This document shows, piece by piece, positions 24,196 through 33,615 of a DNA stretch of 64,000 nt. The notes under the pieces are model-generated. The model was not told the DNA's origin and ran no database searches. It worked only from the letters and a program-made list of their open reading frames with translations. How positions within the stretch are numbered: position 1 is the first letter of the stretch; every line of letters begins with the position of its first letter. A program made the translations under genes and the position numbers. The DNA comes from Leptothermofonsia sichuanensis E412. GTDB taxonomy: Bacteria > Cyanobacteriota > Cyanobacteriia > Leptolyngbyales > Leptolyngbyaceae. Location of the stretch: assembly GCF_019891175.1 (NCBI RefSeq), contig NZ_CP072600.1, forward strand, positions 4,340,001-4,404,000, in the 5' to 3' direction.

Positions 24196-24244
24196 CATCT
24201 CCCCTTCTGCCTTGAATATCGCCTCTCTCCGTCAAATAAAGCTA
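24179..24244 (+). pseudogene. RelE/ParE-type toxin, truncated by a MITE
   Basis: Starts MIFRVDISPSALNIASLRQI, the usual opening strand and helix of ParE/RelE toxins, overlapping the antitoxin end by 17 bases as in intact operons. After 22 codons the frame enters the MITE at 24245 and soon stops. No toxin continuation is seen beyond the element. Confidence 0.7.
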
Positions 24245-24337
24245 GTGGTCTGTCAAGAATTATTTTGTGGGTTGAAAATCCGAAAATAATAACTTCTTCC
24301 TGATTCCAGACTCACAAATACAAAGTTGACAAACCAC
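24245..24337 (+). mobile_element. MITE of the IS630 (62.3 kb) type
   Basis: 93 bp between TA duplications at 24243-24244 and 24338-24339, context CTAG on both sides. Left end GTGGTCTGTCAAGAATTA, right end (minus strand) GTGGTTTGTCAACTTTG. Best-preserved copy of the family. It carries no gene. Confidence 0.9.
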
Positions 24338-24373
24338 TAGTGGCGATCGTATTTAGCTTAATTCAGTGCCCGA

Positions 24374-24835
24374 CTATAGCTGACGATTTTCGTAGCGCCC
24401 AAACCTTTGCCAGTGCTCGTAGGCACTGCGGATCTTTTTGCGTCTAATGGCATCGGCAACATCGGGGTTTTTAGCGAGATAGCTGGCTTCATTGAAGCTG
24501 GGAAATCGTCCTTCATAGCGTCCAAATCTCTGATAGTGGTCACAGGCACTCTTGACCTTTCCCCGTCTGACGGCATCTGCCACATCCGGGTAAGCTGCCA
24601 GATAGAATTGCTCGTCCACATTTTGACAACGACTGAAGCTATCTCGGCGGTCATCCCGATCATAACGGTCATACTGGTCATAGCGATCGCTATTGACTCT
24701 TCTGCCACAAACAATTCTGCCATCGCGCTCCGACTCGACACAGATTCGCTGTTGGGCGAGAGTGGGCATGGCAAAGCCAGCCAGGGTCAATGCAGTAGTG
24801 AACATCAACAGTCCGACAGGTCTAAACGCTTTCAT
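24374..24835 (-). CDS. Secreted protein with YLAxxPDVADA repeats
   Basis: 153 residues. The first 27 are a clear signal peptide ending PTLAQ. A basic/acidic Asp-Arg-Tyr linker (NSDRYDQYDRYDRDDRRDS) follows, then two copies of a 45-residue repeat: FYLAAYPDVADAVRRGK...HYQRFGRYEGR and YLAKNPDVADAIRRKK...HWQRFGRYENR. This repeat occurs in many exported bacterial proteins; its ligand is not known to me. Divergent or separate from neighbours; the MITE lies just downstream. Confidence 0.8.
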   Translation of the reverse strand: MKAFRPVGLLMFTTALTLAGFAMPTLAQQRICVESERDGRIVCGRRVNSDRYDQYDRYDRDDRRDSFSRCQNVDEQFYLAAYPDVADAVRRGKVKSACDHYQRFGRYEGRFPSFNEASYLAKNPDVADAIRRKKIRSAYEHWQRFGRYENRQL

Positions 24836-24854
24836 GGGGAGTTACTTTCCTCTG

Positions 24855-25355
24855 CTAACGAAACTGAGCCGGGCGATAAAGCGGTGATGAGTTGGGGAAA
24901 GGCAGGGTGGCTGTCTGGTTGTCTGCCCGAATGGCGTTCATTTTCTGATTCAGTTCACGGATGCGCCGGGAGAGCAGTCGGATGATATTGACGGCAATGC
25001 CAGGAGTTTCATCAATCGCCTCATACAACTGTTGCTGGGTCAACATTAAACATTCGCAGGGTTCCATCGTGGTCACAGAAGCCGACCGCGGTTCCGCATC
25101 AAACAGGGACATTTCACCAAAGCAAGTGCCCCGTTCAAGCTGAACCAGTTCCTGGTTGTTACTATGGACACGCACACGGCCAGAAACCACAATATAGAGC
25201 GATCGCCCCTCCTGACCCTCTGTAAAGATGGTATGGTTGGCTGGGAATGCCAGTTCATCCATGATGGAAGCCAATCGCACCAGGAAGTCATCCCGTAACT
25301 CTTTGAAGATGGGGACTCCTCGCACAAATATCAATCGATCAACGCTAGTTAACAT
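24855..25355 (-). CDS. Cyclic nucleotide-binding domain protein
   Basis: 166 residues. Residues 15-125 form a cNMP-binding beta roll (FANHTIFTEGQEGRSLYIVVSGRV pattern, then LERGTCFGEMSLFDAEPRSASV, the phosphate-binding cassette with FGEMSLF and Arg). No HTH follows, so it is not a Crp regulator; it ends with a helical, then disordered tail. It lies 127 bases downstream of the transporter-HEAT gene on the same strand, so the two could be one unit in which the nucleotide signal controls the membrane protein. Confidence 0.85.
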   Translation of the reverse strand: MLTSVDRLIFVRGVPIFKELRDDFLVRLASIMDELAFPANHTIFTEGQEGRSLYIVVSGRVRVHSNNQELVQLERGTCFGEMSLFDAEPRSASVTTMEPCECLMLTQQQLYEAIDETPGIAVNIIRLLSRRIRELNQKMNAIRADNQTATLPFPNSSPLYRPAQFR

Positions 25356-25481
25356 AAATTGACTTCGGACATCCTGAGCAATTACCCAGGTTAGCTATAC
25401 AATGCACCGCTGACTGAAACCCGAATTTTGACAGTTTCTTTTAGAATTCCCACCTGATGGCTGCTTAAACCCTATGCCAGC

Positions 25482-28400
25482 TTAAATGGTTTCTAATCCG
25501 GGAACGTTTGAAACGTTAATCCCATTATTGCCTGGGGTTGCAGGATGATTTGCATAAATTGAGGAACTTGTCGCAAAATCCTTTACAATTTGTTTCACTT
25601 GATCGGCTACTAACCGATCCGGGTCATTCTTCAGCATGGGTAGCAGTTTTGCCAGCGCACGAGGAGAGGCTGTTTTCAAGTAGGTTAAAACGGCTTCTCT
25701 GACAAACCCGCGTGGATGGCGCATACAGGCAAGGGTGTGGTCAGCCGTTAAGCTCCAGCGTGCCTGACGTGCCAGGTGGAAACAACAGGCCAGCCCCCAG
25801 TCAGAAATAAAATGGCGCAGGTCAAGCAGACGGCGCAGGCGATCGCTGGGGATCATTGGTTCGTAGCTGACCAGTTCAGACAGGCTTTCCAGTTTGTCTC
25901 GATCAGGGCGGTGATCCAGCAGGCTCAGCAGGGCACGCTTACTGGGAATATCCAGGGTGTTGTCAAGAATTTCTAAACCCCGTGCCACACTGCTGGAAGA
26001 GTGGGATTGCAGATTGAATGCCGCGGCTTTGATCGCACTGATGGGATAAAGAAATTTCAACAGCAAAAACAACCGCTCTTCAGCATCCAGCCGCATGTCC
26101 CGCAGCGATCGCCGTAACAGGTCAGCTTCCAACCCCGATACCCGCTGGGGCGGCAGGTCTAGCAGGGCAGCATACCCCTGACCAATGAACATGATTTCCT
26201 GGTCGATCATCTGTTCAATGCCACTGCGCCCCAGACGATCCAGGGCACTTTCAATACCGATGTCATTGGGCATTTCCAGTAGAATTCGCAGAATATTGCG
26301 GCGATTGGTACCCCAGGCTGTCATCAAGTGAGAAATCAATGCATCCAGGGCTTCCAGGGTGCCAATTTGACCAATGACTTTCCACGCCTGCATCCTGATC
26401 AGATCAGGCTTGTGAGGATCCTCCGCCAGTTCTACCAGCATTGGAATCGCCTCATTTTCCAGCCTGACCAGGGCTTTCATGGCAGCACCACGGGTGGATT
26501 TGTAATACAACCCACGCAGTAGAGAAGGATAGAACTCTTCCAGGTGGGTCGCCGCGATCGCTTCCAGCAGTGCACATCGCACCCGCAAAGACTCATCCTG
26601 CAACAGATTTGGGATATAGAGCCGTAGTGCCTGTAAGTAGAGGGCTTCTCCCAGCGCACGACAGCCCATGACCCGCTCTCGCTCCTGCTTGTGGGTCAGC
26701 ATCAGACGCAGAGTGTTGGTCGCCTCCGCTTTCTGGGTTGGGCTACCCCGACGCAACATTAGAGAAGCCGCCGTGCCCCGCACAATCGGATCCACTTCTG
26801 AGCGGAGATAGGGGCGTAGTTGGCGAATATCTGGATTAGAGTCGGTCAACCAGATATATCGTAAGGCAACAGCCAGCACTTCCGGTGGTGGAGCCTGGTC
26901 AATTAAAGCCCGAACATTCCCCAGATAAGCCGGATTGGGAAATGCCAGCATTTCTTCCAGGCTCTTGCGCTGAAGCGTTGCCGACAGTTTCCCCAGCATC
27001 GGTGCCAGCACTTCACCGACATTTCTGGCATCCAGTTGACTGAGCAATTCAATGCACGCTGCCTTATGAGCGTCGGTTCCAGGCTGCTCCAGGGCTTCTA
27101 CCACTGCCCGCTTCAGTTCCCGCAAATCTACATCTGTACTCAACTGCCCCCGCTCGGCGCTCATAACCAGCAGCCCGACATACTTGGCCCGCAAGAACAG
27201 GATGGTGATTCCCCAGATGACTGCCAGGAAGAAGATAATTGGCAAGATCCAGTCCAGTTTGCCGAATCCTAGTAACCCCAACAAGGCAAATCCGGTTGCT
27301 CCGTTCGACAGCGGTTCTGCTACTCCCCTGACGGTGGCCTGAATTCTGCTCCGCAGTGTATCTGGGATCGGCTGAAACAAAACTGGACCAACACTGGCAA
27401 ACAGAGTGTAATGCAGCAACTCGTCCAAAAATTTAAGCAGAACCAGACTGGCGAACAGCAACGACGGCAGGGATAAGCCAGACATGGCAATTAGCAGTGC
27501 CCCCATGATGCTGATCATGCCGGGTAACACAATTGCTGCCGAGAATACCCCTACCCGTTCAATCACCCGGCTGGATGCCAGCCATTGCATCGCCAGTTCA
27601 AAAATACCCAGGATGCCATTGAATAAGCCGAGAAAACCAGCGATCGCCTCCTCCGAACGCCCCTGCAAGTCACTCAAAAATCGAAAATCAATCAACAGGA
27701 ATAATACCTGCGCCAGGATAAAAAATGTGAACAGCAATATCACGTAGCGCCCCAGGGGACCTCCCTGCAGGCGACGGTTAAGGTAGTCTGGCTGACGCTC
27801 TTCTGTGCGGCGACGCAACAAATCGGGGAAAGCCTGCCGGTATGCCCGACTCAGGTAAAACAAAATAACTGCCCCCACTGCCATCATGAAAAATGACAGG
27901 AGCACAATTGTTCTTAGCCCAAACACCGCAATCAGCGGTTTCAGCGAAAACCCACTTATTACATCGGCGACCAGAATACCACTGCTGATCAGTGGGTAAG
28001 TGCGTTTAATTTCTCGAATATTGAAAAGCTGGTTGGCTGTAATCGATGTATTCAGATCATTGAGAACATAGATTGCTTCCAGCCACAACCGCATCAGGAA
28101 AGTCGTCAGCCCAATGACCGTAACCTGCCATTCCCCCAGCCAGATCGGACTCTTATTCCCTAAACCCAGCCAAAACAGCAGCAGGGGAGTTGCCATCAGC
28201 AGTGCCGTGACCACAATCACCCGCCGCAGAGGCAGTATCCGCTGCAACTGCGAGTAAAGGAATCCCAGTCCTGACCCGATACCGGCACTGGCAATGTAAA
28301 TCCAGGGTAACCCCTCCTCCGCACCGTAGGCTTCCAGGAATAGGGCGATCGCCACCGCCTCAAGCCAAACCAGCCCAATGGAGGTAGTTGCATAGAACGC

Positions 28401-28505
28401 AAACATCATGAATGTGCGTTCACTTTCCTCAGGACGGAGGTTGACCCAGCGCAGAAGCTTCTGCCCTATTTTGCTGTTAAGAAACCACTGGTCTTTGAGT
28501 TTCAT
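25482..28505 (-). CDS. Transporter-like membrane protein with HEAT-repeat tail
   Basis: 1007 residues. Residues 30-435 contain about 12 membrane segments and resemble MFS/nucleotide-translocase (Npt) carriers: FMMFAFYATTSIGLVWLEAV, LNTSITANQLFNIREIKRTY and FASVGPVLFQPIPDTLRSRI. The remaining 550 residues are HEAT-like repeats (for example RELKRAVVEALEQPGTDAHK, ACIELLSQLDARNVGEVLAP, GEALYLQALRLYIPNLLQDE), a cytoplasmic scaffold. Substrate unknown. Its neighbour at 24855 carries a cyclic nucleotide-binding domain. Start ATG at 28505 (MKLKDQWFLNS). Confidence 0.82.
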   Translation of the reverse strand: MKLKDQWFLNSKIGQKLLRWVNLRPEESERTFMMFAFYATTSIGLVWLEAVAIALFLEAYGAEEGLPWIYIASAGIGSGLGFLYSQLQRILPLRRVIVVTALLMATPLLLFWLGLGNKSPIWLGEWQVTVIGLTTFLMRLWLEAIYVLNDLNTSITANQLFNIREIKRTYPLISSGILVADVISGFSLKPLIAVFGLRTIVLLSFFMMAVGAVILFYLSRAYRQAFPDLLRRRTEERQPDYLNRRLQGGPLGRYVILLFTFFILAQVLFLLIDFRFLSDLQGRSEEAIAGFLGLFNGILGIFELAMQWLASSRVIERVGVFSAAIVLPGMISIMGALLIAMSGLSLPSLLFASLVLLKFLDELLHYTLFASVGPVLFQPIPDTLRSRIQATVRGVAEPLSNGATGFALLGLLGFGKLDWILPIIFFLAVIWGITILFLRAKYVGLLVMSAERGQLSTDVDLRELKRAVVEALEQPGTDAHKAACIELLSQLDARNVGEVLAPMLGKLSATLQRKSLEEMLAFPNPAYLGNVRALIDQAPPPEVLAVALRYIWLTDSNPDIRQLRPYLRSEVDPIVRGTAASLMLRRGSPTQKAEATNTLRLMLTHKQERERVMGCRALGEALYLQALRLYIPNLLQDESLRVRCALLEAIAATHLEEFYPSLLRGLYYKSTRGAAMKALVRLENEAIPMLVELAEDPHKPDLIRMQAWKVIGQIGTLEALDALISHLMTAWGTNRRNILRILLEMPNDIGIESALDRLGRSGIEQMIDQEIMFIGQGYAALLDLPPQRVSGLEADLLRRSLRDMRLDAEERLFLLLKFLYPISAIKAAAFNLQSHSSSSVARGLEILDNTLDIPSKRALLSLLDHRPDRDKLESLSELVSYEPMIPSDRLRRLLDLRHFISDWGLACCFHLARQARWSLTADHTLACMRHPRGFVREAVLTYLKTASPRALAKLLPMLKNDPDRLVADQVKQIVKDFATSSSIYANHPATPGNNGINVSNVPGLETI

Positions 28506-28703
28506 TCAGACCCATCACAATGTTGTGAAGCCAATAGAATATCATCTAGGATGCCCTAAACGGCTTCCATTGTAGATACAGTCCGATAAAACCACTCACA
28601 AATTGGCCATTGGCTTATCTCAGAGTTGCTGATTCTGGATGTGAATTAAAAGTTCTGTGAATTGGAGACTTTCCATGCATCCAGCCACTCAGCAATGCCC
28701 ATC

Positions 28704-29252
28704 CTATTTCTTCGGTGCCAGCAGCATCATCATATTGCGCCCTTCTTTCTTGGGAGCCTGTTGCACTTCAGCAAGTTCCTGCAAATCCTCTGCCATTCTC
28801 TTCAGCAGATCCTCGGCAATGTCACTGTGCTGAATCTCCCGCCCCCGAAACATGATGGTTGCCTTGACCTTATCACCATCCTTCAGAAAACGCTTGGCCT
28901 GATTGATCCGCACATTGTAATCGTGCTCCTCAATCTTGTAGCGCATCTTCACTTCTTTGACATCAACGGTATGCTGCTTCTTCTTGGCTTCCCGCGCTTT
29001 TTTTTCCTGCTCAAATTTAAACTTGCCGTAGTCCATGACCCGACAAACGGGTGGGTCTGCCTTGTCACTCACAAGGACGAGATCGAGTTCTCGTTCATCT
29101 GCAATCTGCATGGCTTCCCTGGGGGTCATAATGCCCAGTTGTCCACCATCAGCATCAATCACTCGAATTTTTGGAAATCGAATACGTTCGTTGATTGTGG
29201 GTAAATCGCGATTCGGTCTTCTTTCAGTTCTGTCAATTGGAGGCATTGGCAA
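28704..29252 (-). CDS. infC: Translation initiation factor IF-3
   Basis: 182 residues with the two IF-3 domains. N-domain: [60 protein letters not shown]; linker [15 protein letters not shown]-domain: [42 protein letters not shown]-3 binds the 30S subunit and proofreads initiator tRNA and start codons. ATG at 29252, with an alternative two codons later. The rpmI-rplT genes that follow infC in many bacteria are not here. Confidence 0.97.
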   Translation of the reverse strand: MPMPPIDRTERRPNRDLPTINERIRFPKIRVIDADGGQLGIMTPREAMQIADERELDLVLVSDKADPPVCRVMDYGKFKFEQEKKAREAKKKQHTVDVKEVKMRYKIEEHDYNVRINQAKRFLKDGDKVKATIMFRGREIQHSDIAEDLLKRMAEDLQELAEVQQAPKKEGRNMMMLLAPKK

Positions 29253-29400
29253 AGTTGAACGGTATTATTGATTGACCACTTATGTCATTGTTTGTTTATC
29301 CAGGCTGGCACAGGGATTGCTCCATTGCAAGCACTATTTGACCTGAGTATTGTCGGATTTCAAAGTAACGATAGAAAAGACAGAAACAAACGTCTATAGC

Positions 29401-29494
29401 GGAATAGCGCGGACATAAGAGGTTAAAGATGTCCAACCTCTCAAAGAAGTTGGACATCTGAGCCAGCGCATTCGGCCTAATTCAGTGACATTCA
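29401..29494 (-). mobile_element. GAATGNCACTGA hairpin element
   Basis: About 94 bp, reverse orientation. The right end (minus strand) reads TGAATGTCACTGAATTAGG; the central hairpin GATGTCCAAC...GTTGGACATC is shared with copies at 52133 and 59593. The flanks TCTATAGC at 29393-29400 and 29495-29502 are direct repeats, consistent with a target duplication. Confidence 0.75.
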
Positions 29495-29824
29495 TCTATA
29501 GCAGTTCTCAATTGAGTGAATTACAAGAGTGCGAGGTATAATCAGGCATCCCGAACCTTCATAGAACCCCGCACCTTTGAAAAGGGCTATATCGAAAATA
29601 TTGGTGTTGTATTTAGACATTTTACTCAGTCTGCCCAGATTTCAACTGGATGTTTACCTAAATTACGGTTTTGCTCTGGGAAGGTGAGGGATAAGGGGTA
29701 AGGAGGGAGGTTATTGGTTGTTGATTATTAGGGAGGAAGGGGGAATAAAGAGTTGAAAGTTAAAAGAGTGTTTCTCAGGCTGGAGCTTGGTGACCAGGCA
29801 CAGCAACACTCCGCTTTAACAACC

Positions 29825-29870
29825 AGGGGCAGGAAAATAACATACCCAGGGGCAGGAAAATAACATACCC
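29825..29870 (+). repeat. 23 bp tandem duplication
   Basis: Two exact adjacent units beginning AGGGGCAGGAAAATAACATA and ending CCC. Confidence 0.9.
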
Positions 29871-30031
29871 GGTGATTGAGCTTTCTCCCTTTGGGAGACG
29901 TTTCACAAACGACTTTACTCAGTCCTCAACAGCCCTCTGGTATATCATTAACTTGCAGATTCCCAACATCTAACAATTCCTTTCTCCTCCCGCCTCCCCC
30001 TTCCCTTCTCACTCCTGCCTTCTGACTACTC

Positions 30032-31759
30032 CTAATACTTCCGCTCCTGGGGCTGGAACATCGTGATCACAACTGGCTTATGGCGAATGTCAATTCCGGC
30101 GGGGGAGTAGTAGGCCAGGGTGTGTTTCAGGAAGCTGGCATCGTCCCGGTTAGGATAGTCTTCACGAGCATGGGAACCCCGGCTTTCCTGGCGACTGAGA
30201 GCAGATGTCAGGATGATTTCGCCCACAATCATTAAGCTGCGGAGTTCCAGGGCTTCAATAATTTCAGTGTTCCAGCAGGAGCCTTTATCGTCCAGGCGAA
30301 TCTGACTGTACCGTTGCTGAAGCTCCTTCAGTCTGGCAATTCCTTCCTGCATCACAGTTTCAGTCCGGAAAACACCGCAATATTCGGTCATGCAATCCTG
30401 ATAGTCCTGACGTAGTTGAGCAATGCGCCAAGTTCCAGGTTGGTCGAGCAGGGCTTGAATCTGGCTTCGGACTTCCGTGAGGTAGCGGGCTTCGTTAATG
30501 TCTGGTAGCTTGCGGTTTTGCACGTAGCGGGCGATCTCAGCCCCTGTTCGGCGTCCGTATACAACACATTCCAGCAGTGAGTTGCTCCCCAGCCGATTCG
30601 CCCCATGCACCGAAACACAGGCAGCTTCTCCAGCCGCGAAAAACCCCTCTACCAAGTCATCAGCACTGTTGCGAACCTGCCCATCCGTGTTGACCGGGAT
30701 CCCACCCATAGAGTAGTGAACCGTGGGACGAACCGGGATCGGTTCATGGACCGCATCAACACCCACCAGCCGATGAGCCTCTTCCCAACAAAAAGGAACC
30801 CGACTCATGATCGTTTCTTTGCCCATGTGGCGCAGGTCCAGATGAACAAAGGGACCACCTGCACTGCCATCGGGGTTAATCCCACGACCGGCTCGAATTT
30901 CCCGGGTAATCGCCCGCGAGGTTATATCGCGGGGAGCCAGTTCCATGCGGCTGGGGGCATAGTCTTCCATGAACCGCCTGCCCTGGCTGTTGATCAGGTA
31001 TGCCCCCTCACCCCGGACGGCTTCAGAAATCAGGACTCCAACGGGGTAAAGCCCGGTCGGATGAAACTGGACAAATTCCATGTCTTCCAGGGGCAACCCT
31101 GCCAGGGCGGTCATGGCAAGTCCATCACCCGTCGAAGCGTAATCATTCGATGTCGTGTTATAGACCCGCCCGTAGCCGCCAGTTGCAAACATCACGGCTT
31201 TAGCACGCATGACCGCCAGTTGACCATCCAGAATGCGGTATAGCACCACTCCCTTTGCCTGCCCGTCTTCCAGGATCAACTTCAGCGCATACCACTCGTC
31301 ATAGACAGTGACCCCATAGCGCATCAAATTACTAATCAGCTCGTGCAGAATGGCGTGTCCAGTTTTGTCGGCGGCATAACAGGTGCGGTTATGGGAGTGA
31401 CCGCCAAAAGCCCGTTGAGCAATGCGTCCATCGGGCAGGCGGGAGAACAGGACGCCCATGTGTTCCAGGTCAATCACCACGTCAGGGGCTTCGCGTGTCA
31501 GAATCTCGACGGCATCCTGATCTGCCAGATAGTCCGATCCTTTCACGGTATCGAAAGCATGAGCTTCCCAGGAATCCTCCGGGTCAATGTTTTTAAGGGT
31601 AGCGGCAATTCCGCCCTGGGCAGCAACCGAGTGGGAACGGATGGGATGGGTTTTGGCGACCAGGGCAATGCTGAGACTGGGATCGGTGCGGGCAATTTCC
31701 AGCGCGGCGCGGGAGCCTGCCAGTCCACCGCCAATGATAATGACGTCGTGATTGAGCAT
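30032..31759 (-). CDS. sdhA: Succinate dehydrogenase/fumarate reductase flavoprotein subunit
   Basis: 575 residues. Opens with an FAD-binding Rossmann motif VIIIGGGLAGSRAALEIA; then SHSVAAQGGIAATLKNID, AFGGHSHNRTCYAADKTGH (site of covalent FAD), EFVQFHPTG, RGEGAYLINSQGRRFM and HYSMGGIPVNTDGQV with the substrate-binding His/Arg. It oxidises succinate to fumarate and feeds the thylakoid/plasma-membrane quinone pool. sdhB and an sdhC-type anchor are not adjacent, as usual in cyanobacteria. The ATG at 31759 is followed by MLNHD. Confidence 0.95.
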   Translation of the reverse strand: MLNHDVIIIGGGLAGSRAALEIARTDPSLSIALVAKTHPIRSHSVAAQGGIAATLKNIDPEDSWEAHAFDTVKGSDYLADQDAVEILTREAPDVVIDLEHMGVLFSRLPDGRIAQRAFGGHSHNRTCYAADKTGHAILHELISNLMRYGVTVYDEWYALKLILEDGQAKGVVLYRILDGQLAVMRAKAVMFATGGYGRVYNTTSNDYASTGDGLAMTALAGLPLEDMEFVQFHPTGLYPVGVLISEAVRGEGAYLINSQGRRFMEDYAPSRMELAPRDITSRAITREIRAGRGINPDGSAGGPFVHLDLRHMGKETIMSRVPFCWEEAHRLVGVDAVHEPIPVRPTVHYSMGGIPVNTDGQVRNSADDLVEGFFAAGEAACVSVHGANRLGSNSLLECVVYGRRTGAEIARYVQNRKLPDINEARYLTEVRSQIQALLDQPGTWRIAQLRQDYQDCMTEYCGVFRTETVMQEGIARLKELQQRYSQIRLDDKGSCWNTEIIEALELRSLMIVGEIILTSALSRQESRGSHAREDYPNRDDASFLKHTLAYYSPAGIDIRHKPVVITMFQPQERKY

Positions 31760-31920
31760 GAGTTAGAAAGAGAGGGGAAGGTAAAGGAGATCCCAGGGAT
31801 CTGGGCTGTCAGGTTACCAATTGAGTCTATTGTTTGTCAGAAAAAATTGACAAAAGAGTCCCCCGCCCTTAGCAACAGGGAACTCGCCTGGGAATAAAGC
31901 AATGAAGCAGAGTACCGGTA

Positions 31921-32026
31921 GTCTGTTAAGAATTATTTTGCGGGTTGAAAGCCTCAAAATAAGAATCTCTTTCCATAAGAATCTCTTTCCTATCCCAGAC
32001 TCACCTATACAAAGCTGGAAAACCAC
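31921..32026 (+). mobile_element. MITE of the IS630 (62.3 kb) type, longer variant
   Basis: 106 bp between TA at 31919-31920 and 32027-32028. The left end is shortened (GTCTGTTAAGAATTATTTTG); the right end matches CAAAGCTGGAAAACCAC. An internal unit ATAAGAATCTCTTTCC is duplicated in tandem, explaining the extra length. Its right TA is in the stop codon of the next gene. Confidence 0.75.
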
Positions 32027-32343
32027 TAACTGGCTGCCTGGGCGGGGCGTTGGGGAGACACACCAGATCCAGCAGATGCGCTCGCTTTGTTTGATGCAGG
32101 GTCTACGGCTGCAAGTTCGATGTGATTGAGCAACGTAGTCACAAAGGCAAACAGCAGGAAGGGCAGGGTTAGCACTAAAATTAACCCAACGGTTGCCAGG
32201 GCGTAAATGGGGCGGCTGGCACCCATTAATGCCATTGAGGACGCCAAACTGAGGAAAATAACAATTAACCAGACAATAATCTGACCGTAGATATCGCCGA
32301 AGGTAAGGGTGCAGACTAACCGATATCTCGATATGTTGCTCAT
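32026..32343 (-). CDS. Two-TM membrane protein
   Basis: 105 residues. N-terminal YRLVCTLTFGDIYGQIIVWL and two hydrophobic segments (about 20-42 and 45-70), ending with an Ala/Ser-rich tail. I recall similar short cyanobacterial membrane proteins but no function. The stop TAG coincides with the MITE's flanking TA plus its first G, so the insertion has met the stop codon exactly. Whether a few C-terminal residues were changed cannot be judged. Confidence 0.65.
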   Translation of the reverse strand: MSNISRYRLVCTLTFGDIYGQIIVWLIVIFLSLASSMALMGASRPIYALATVGLILVLTLPFLLFAFVTTLLNHIELAAVDPASNKASASAGSGVSPQRPAQAAS

Positions 32344-32456
32344 AATCTGCCTCTAATGGTTCGCTGTAAATTTGTAATGTAAGGCTTTAATTGCCTGGAT
32401 TGCCATTTCTAAATCTTTTTGAAACTTTTGTTACTCTGCTTTACAATCAACTCCTT

Positions 32457-32526
32457 AAAGTCTATCCGAAAAAACCAATTGTTAAAGCCCAAACCCAGAC
32501 CGAGGAAGGTTTTGGACAGGCTTTTA
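32457..32526 (-). repeat. CTATCCGAAAA hairpin element
   Basis: 70 bp, AAAGTCTATCCGAAAA at left and GGTTTTGGACAGGCTTTTA at right; interior reversed relative to the cores at 1559 and 17308. It lies in the gap before the PIN gene, flanked by TA. Confidence 0.7.
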
Positions 32527-32663
32527 ATCTGAGCAAAGGGTGAATGATGTCTGGTCTAAATCTCAATACGCCCGGTCAAAATTCTGGTCTAAACCGATCG
32601 CTGACCTGATTGGTGTTCGATCTGAGTGCTGAATCAAAGTCCTTTTCCTACCCATACTTCCCT

Positions 32664-33458
32664 ATGGCAGCTTTACCTCCCTTTTTGCTAGTGCTGGACA
32701 TCAGCGCCCTGATGTCTGGGAGCAGACGAGAATGGCAGGAATTCTCGCGGATCGGCAGTTGTTTTGTCCCTGAGGCGGTGCTGGAGGAAATGCGGTTTCT
32801 GTGCGATCGCGCCTCCGATGCAGCCCATGAGCAGACAGCTAGAGAGTTTTTCCGATTTTTCCCTGAAAGTGGGTGGCGAACGACTGCCCTGGTTGAAACC
32901 CATCCATTACTACAACCCGCAGAGGGCCATGCCCTGAGTAAAAAAGCCCGGCTCGCCCTGACAGTGGCTCAAGCCGCCTATGGCTTAGCTCTGCATCGGG
33001 CGGATGGGTTGACTATCTTGGTCGCCAATGATTTGGGGTTAATGCAGCGGCTGCGATCGCTGGAGGTGCATAATCTGTGTGCCATTCCCCTGATGGCTCT
33101 GGTGCAGTGGAGCCGGACTGAGCGCAAACCCCCGGTTGTTGCCCATCAACTGCAAGCGATGCGATCGCCCGTGGGAGCGACGGCTTCGGCACCGGCTAAA
33201 AAATCAGTGAGGGCAGTGTCTCCGATGCAGTCTACTCCCACAGCATCCAGACCGTCCACCCGGCGTCCATCGCCCAGAAAACCATTTCGAATTCCCATTA
33301 CTAAAATCTTTTTTAACTTATTAACCCTGGCAACCGTGGGAGTTATGGGACTGGCAATCTGGCGGGTGGTTCATCCGCCCAGCTTTGCTCAATTCTGGCA
33401 ACAGTTGCCGCTTCAAAATCTACTATCCCCTTCCAAACCGGCCCCAACCGGAAAGTAG
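32664..33458 (+). CDS. PIN-domain protein with C-terminal membrane segment
   Basis: 264 residues from the ATG at 32664 (MAALPPFLLVLDISALMSG); a GTG at 32610 is an alternative. Residues 8-160 fit a PIN nuclease fold: LDISALMSG supplies the first Asp, EAVLEEMRFLCDRA the Glu, and ILVANDLGLMQRL the late Asp. A Ser/Pro-rich linker follows, then one membrane segment (VGVMGLAIWRVVHPPS). PIN domains cleave RNA; being anchored to a membrane without an antitoxin partner, this one is not a typical VapC. The role is unknown. Confidence 0.65.
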   Translation: MAALPPFLLVLDISALMSGSRREWQEFSRIGSCFVPEAVLEEMRFLCDRASDAAHEQTAREFFRFFPESGWRTTALVETHPLLQPAEGHALSKKARLALTVAQAAYGLALHRADGLTILVANDLGLMQRLRSLEVHNLCAIPLMALVQWSRTERKPPVVAHQLQAMRSPVGATASAPAKKSVRAVSPMQSTPTASRPSTRRPSPRKPFRIPITKIFFNLLTLATVGVMGLAIWRVVHPPSFAQFWQQLPLQNLLSPSKPAPTGK

Positions 33459-33477
33459 CTGAGCCATGAGCGTTTAT

Positions 33478-33590
33478 AACCTGAAATTCCACCACAGAGG
33501 CACAGAGAACACAGAGCAATTCCTCCGGTCCCTCCGGGTTTCTGTGATAGAACCTTGAGCTTTTCGGTTAATTGAATCCACAATTCTGAT
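33478..33590 (-). repeat. CACAGAG-family hairpin repeat
   Basis: Reverse orientation: TTATAACCTGAAATTCCACC at left, arms CACAGAGGCACAGAG and TCCGGGTTTCTGTG, right end CTTTTCGGTTAATTGAATCC. Confidence 0.75.
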
Positions 33591-33615
33591 TGCAAAGGGG
33601 GTATCAAGAAAGCGT

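Larger units (their letters stand above)
29253..30031. other. Repeat-bearing gap
   Basis: No gene seen in 780 bases between infC and sdhA, both leftward. It holds the GAATGNCACTGA element (29401-29494), a 23 bp tandem duplication (29825-29870), and a purine-rich run near 29690-29760. The promoter of infC must lie at its left edge. Confidence 0.5.
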
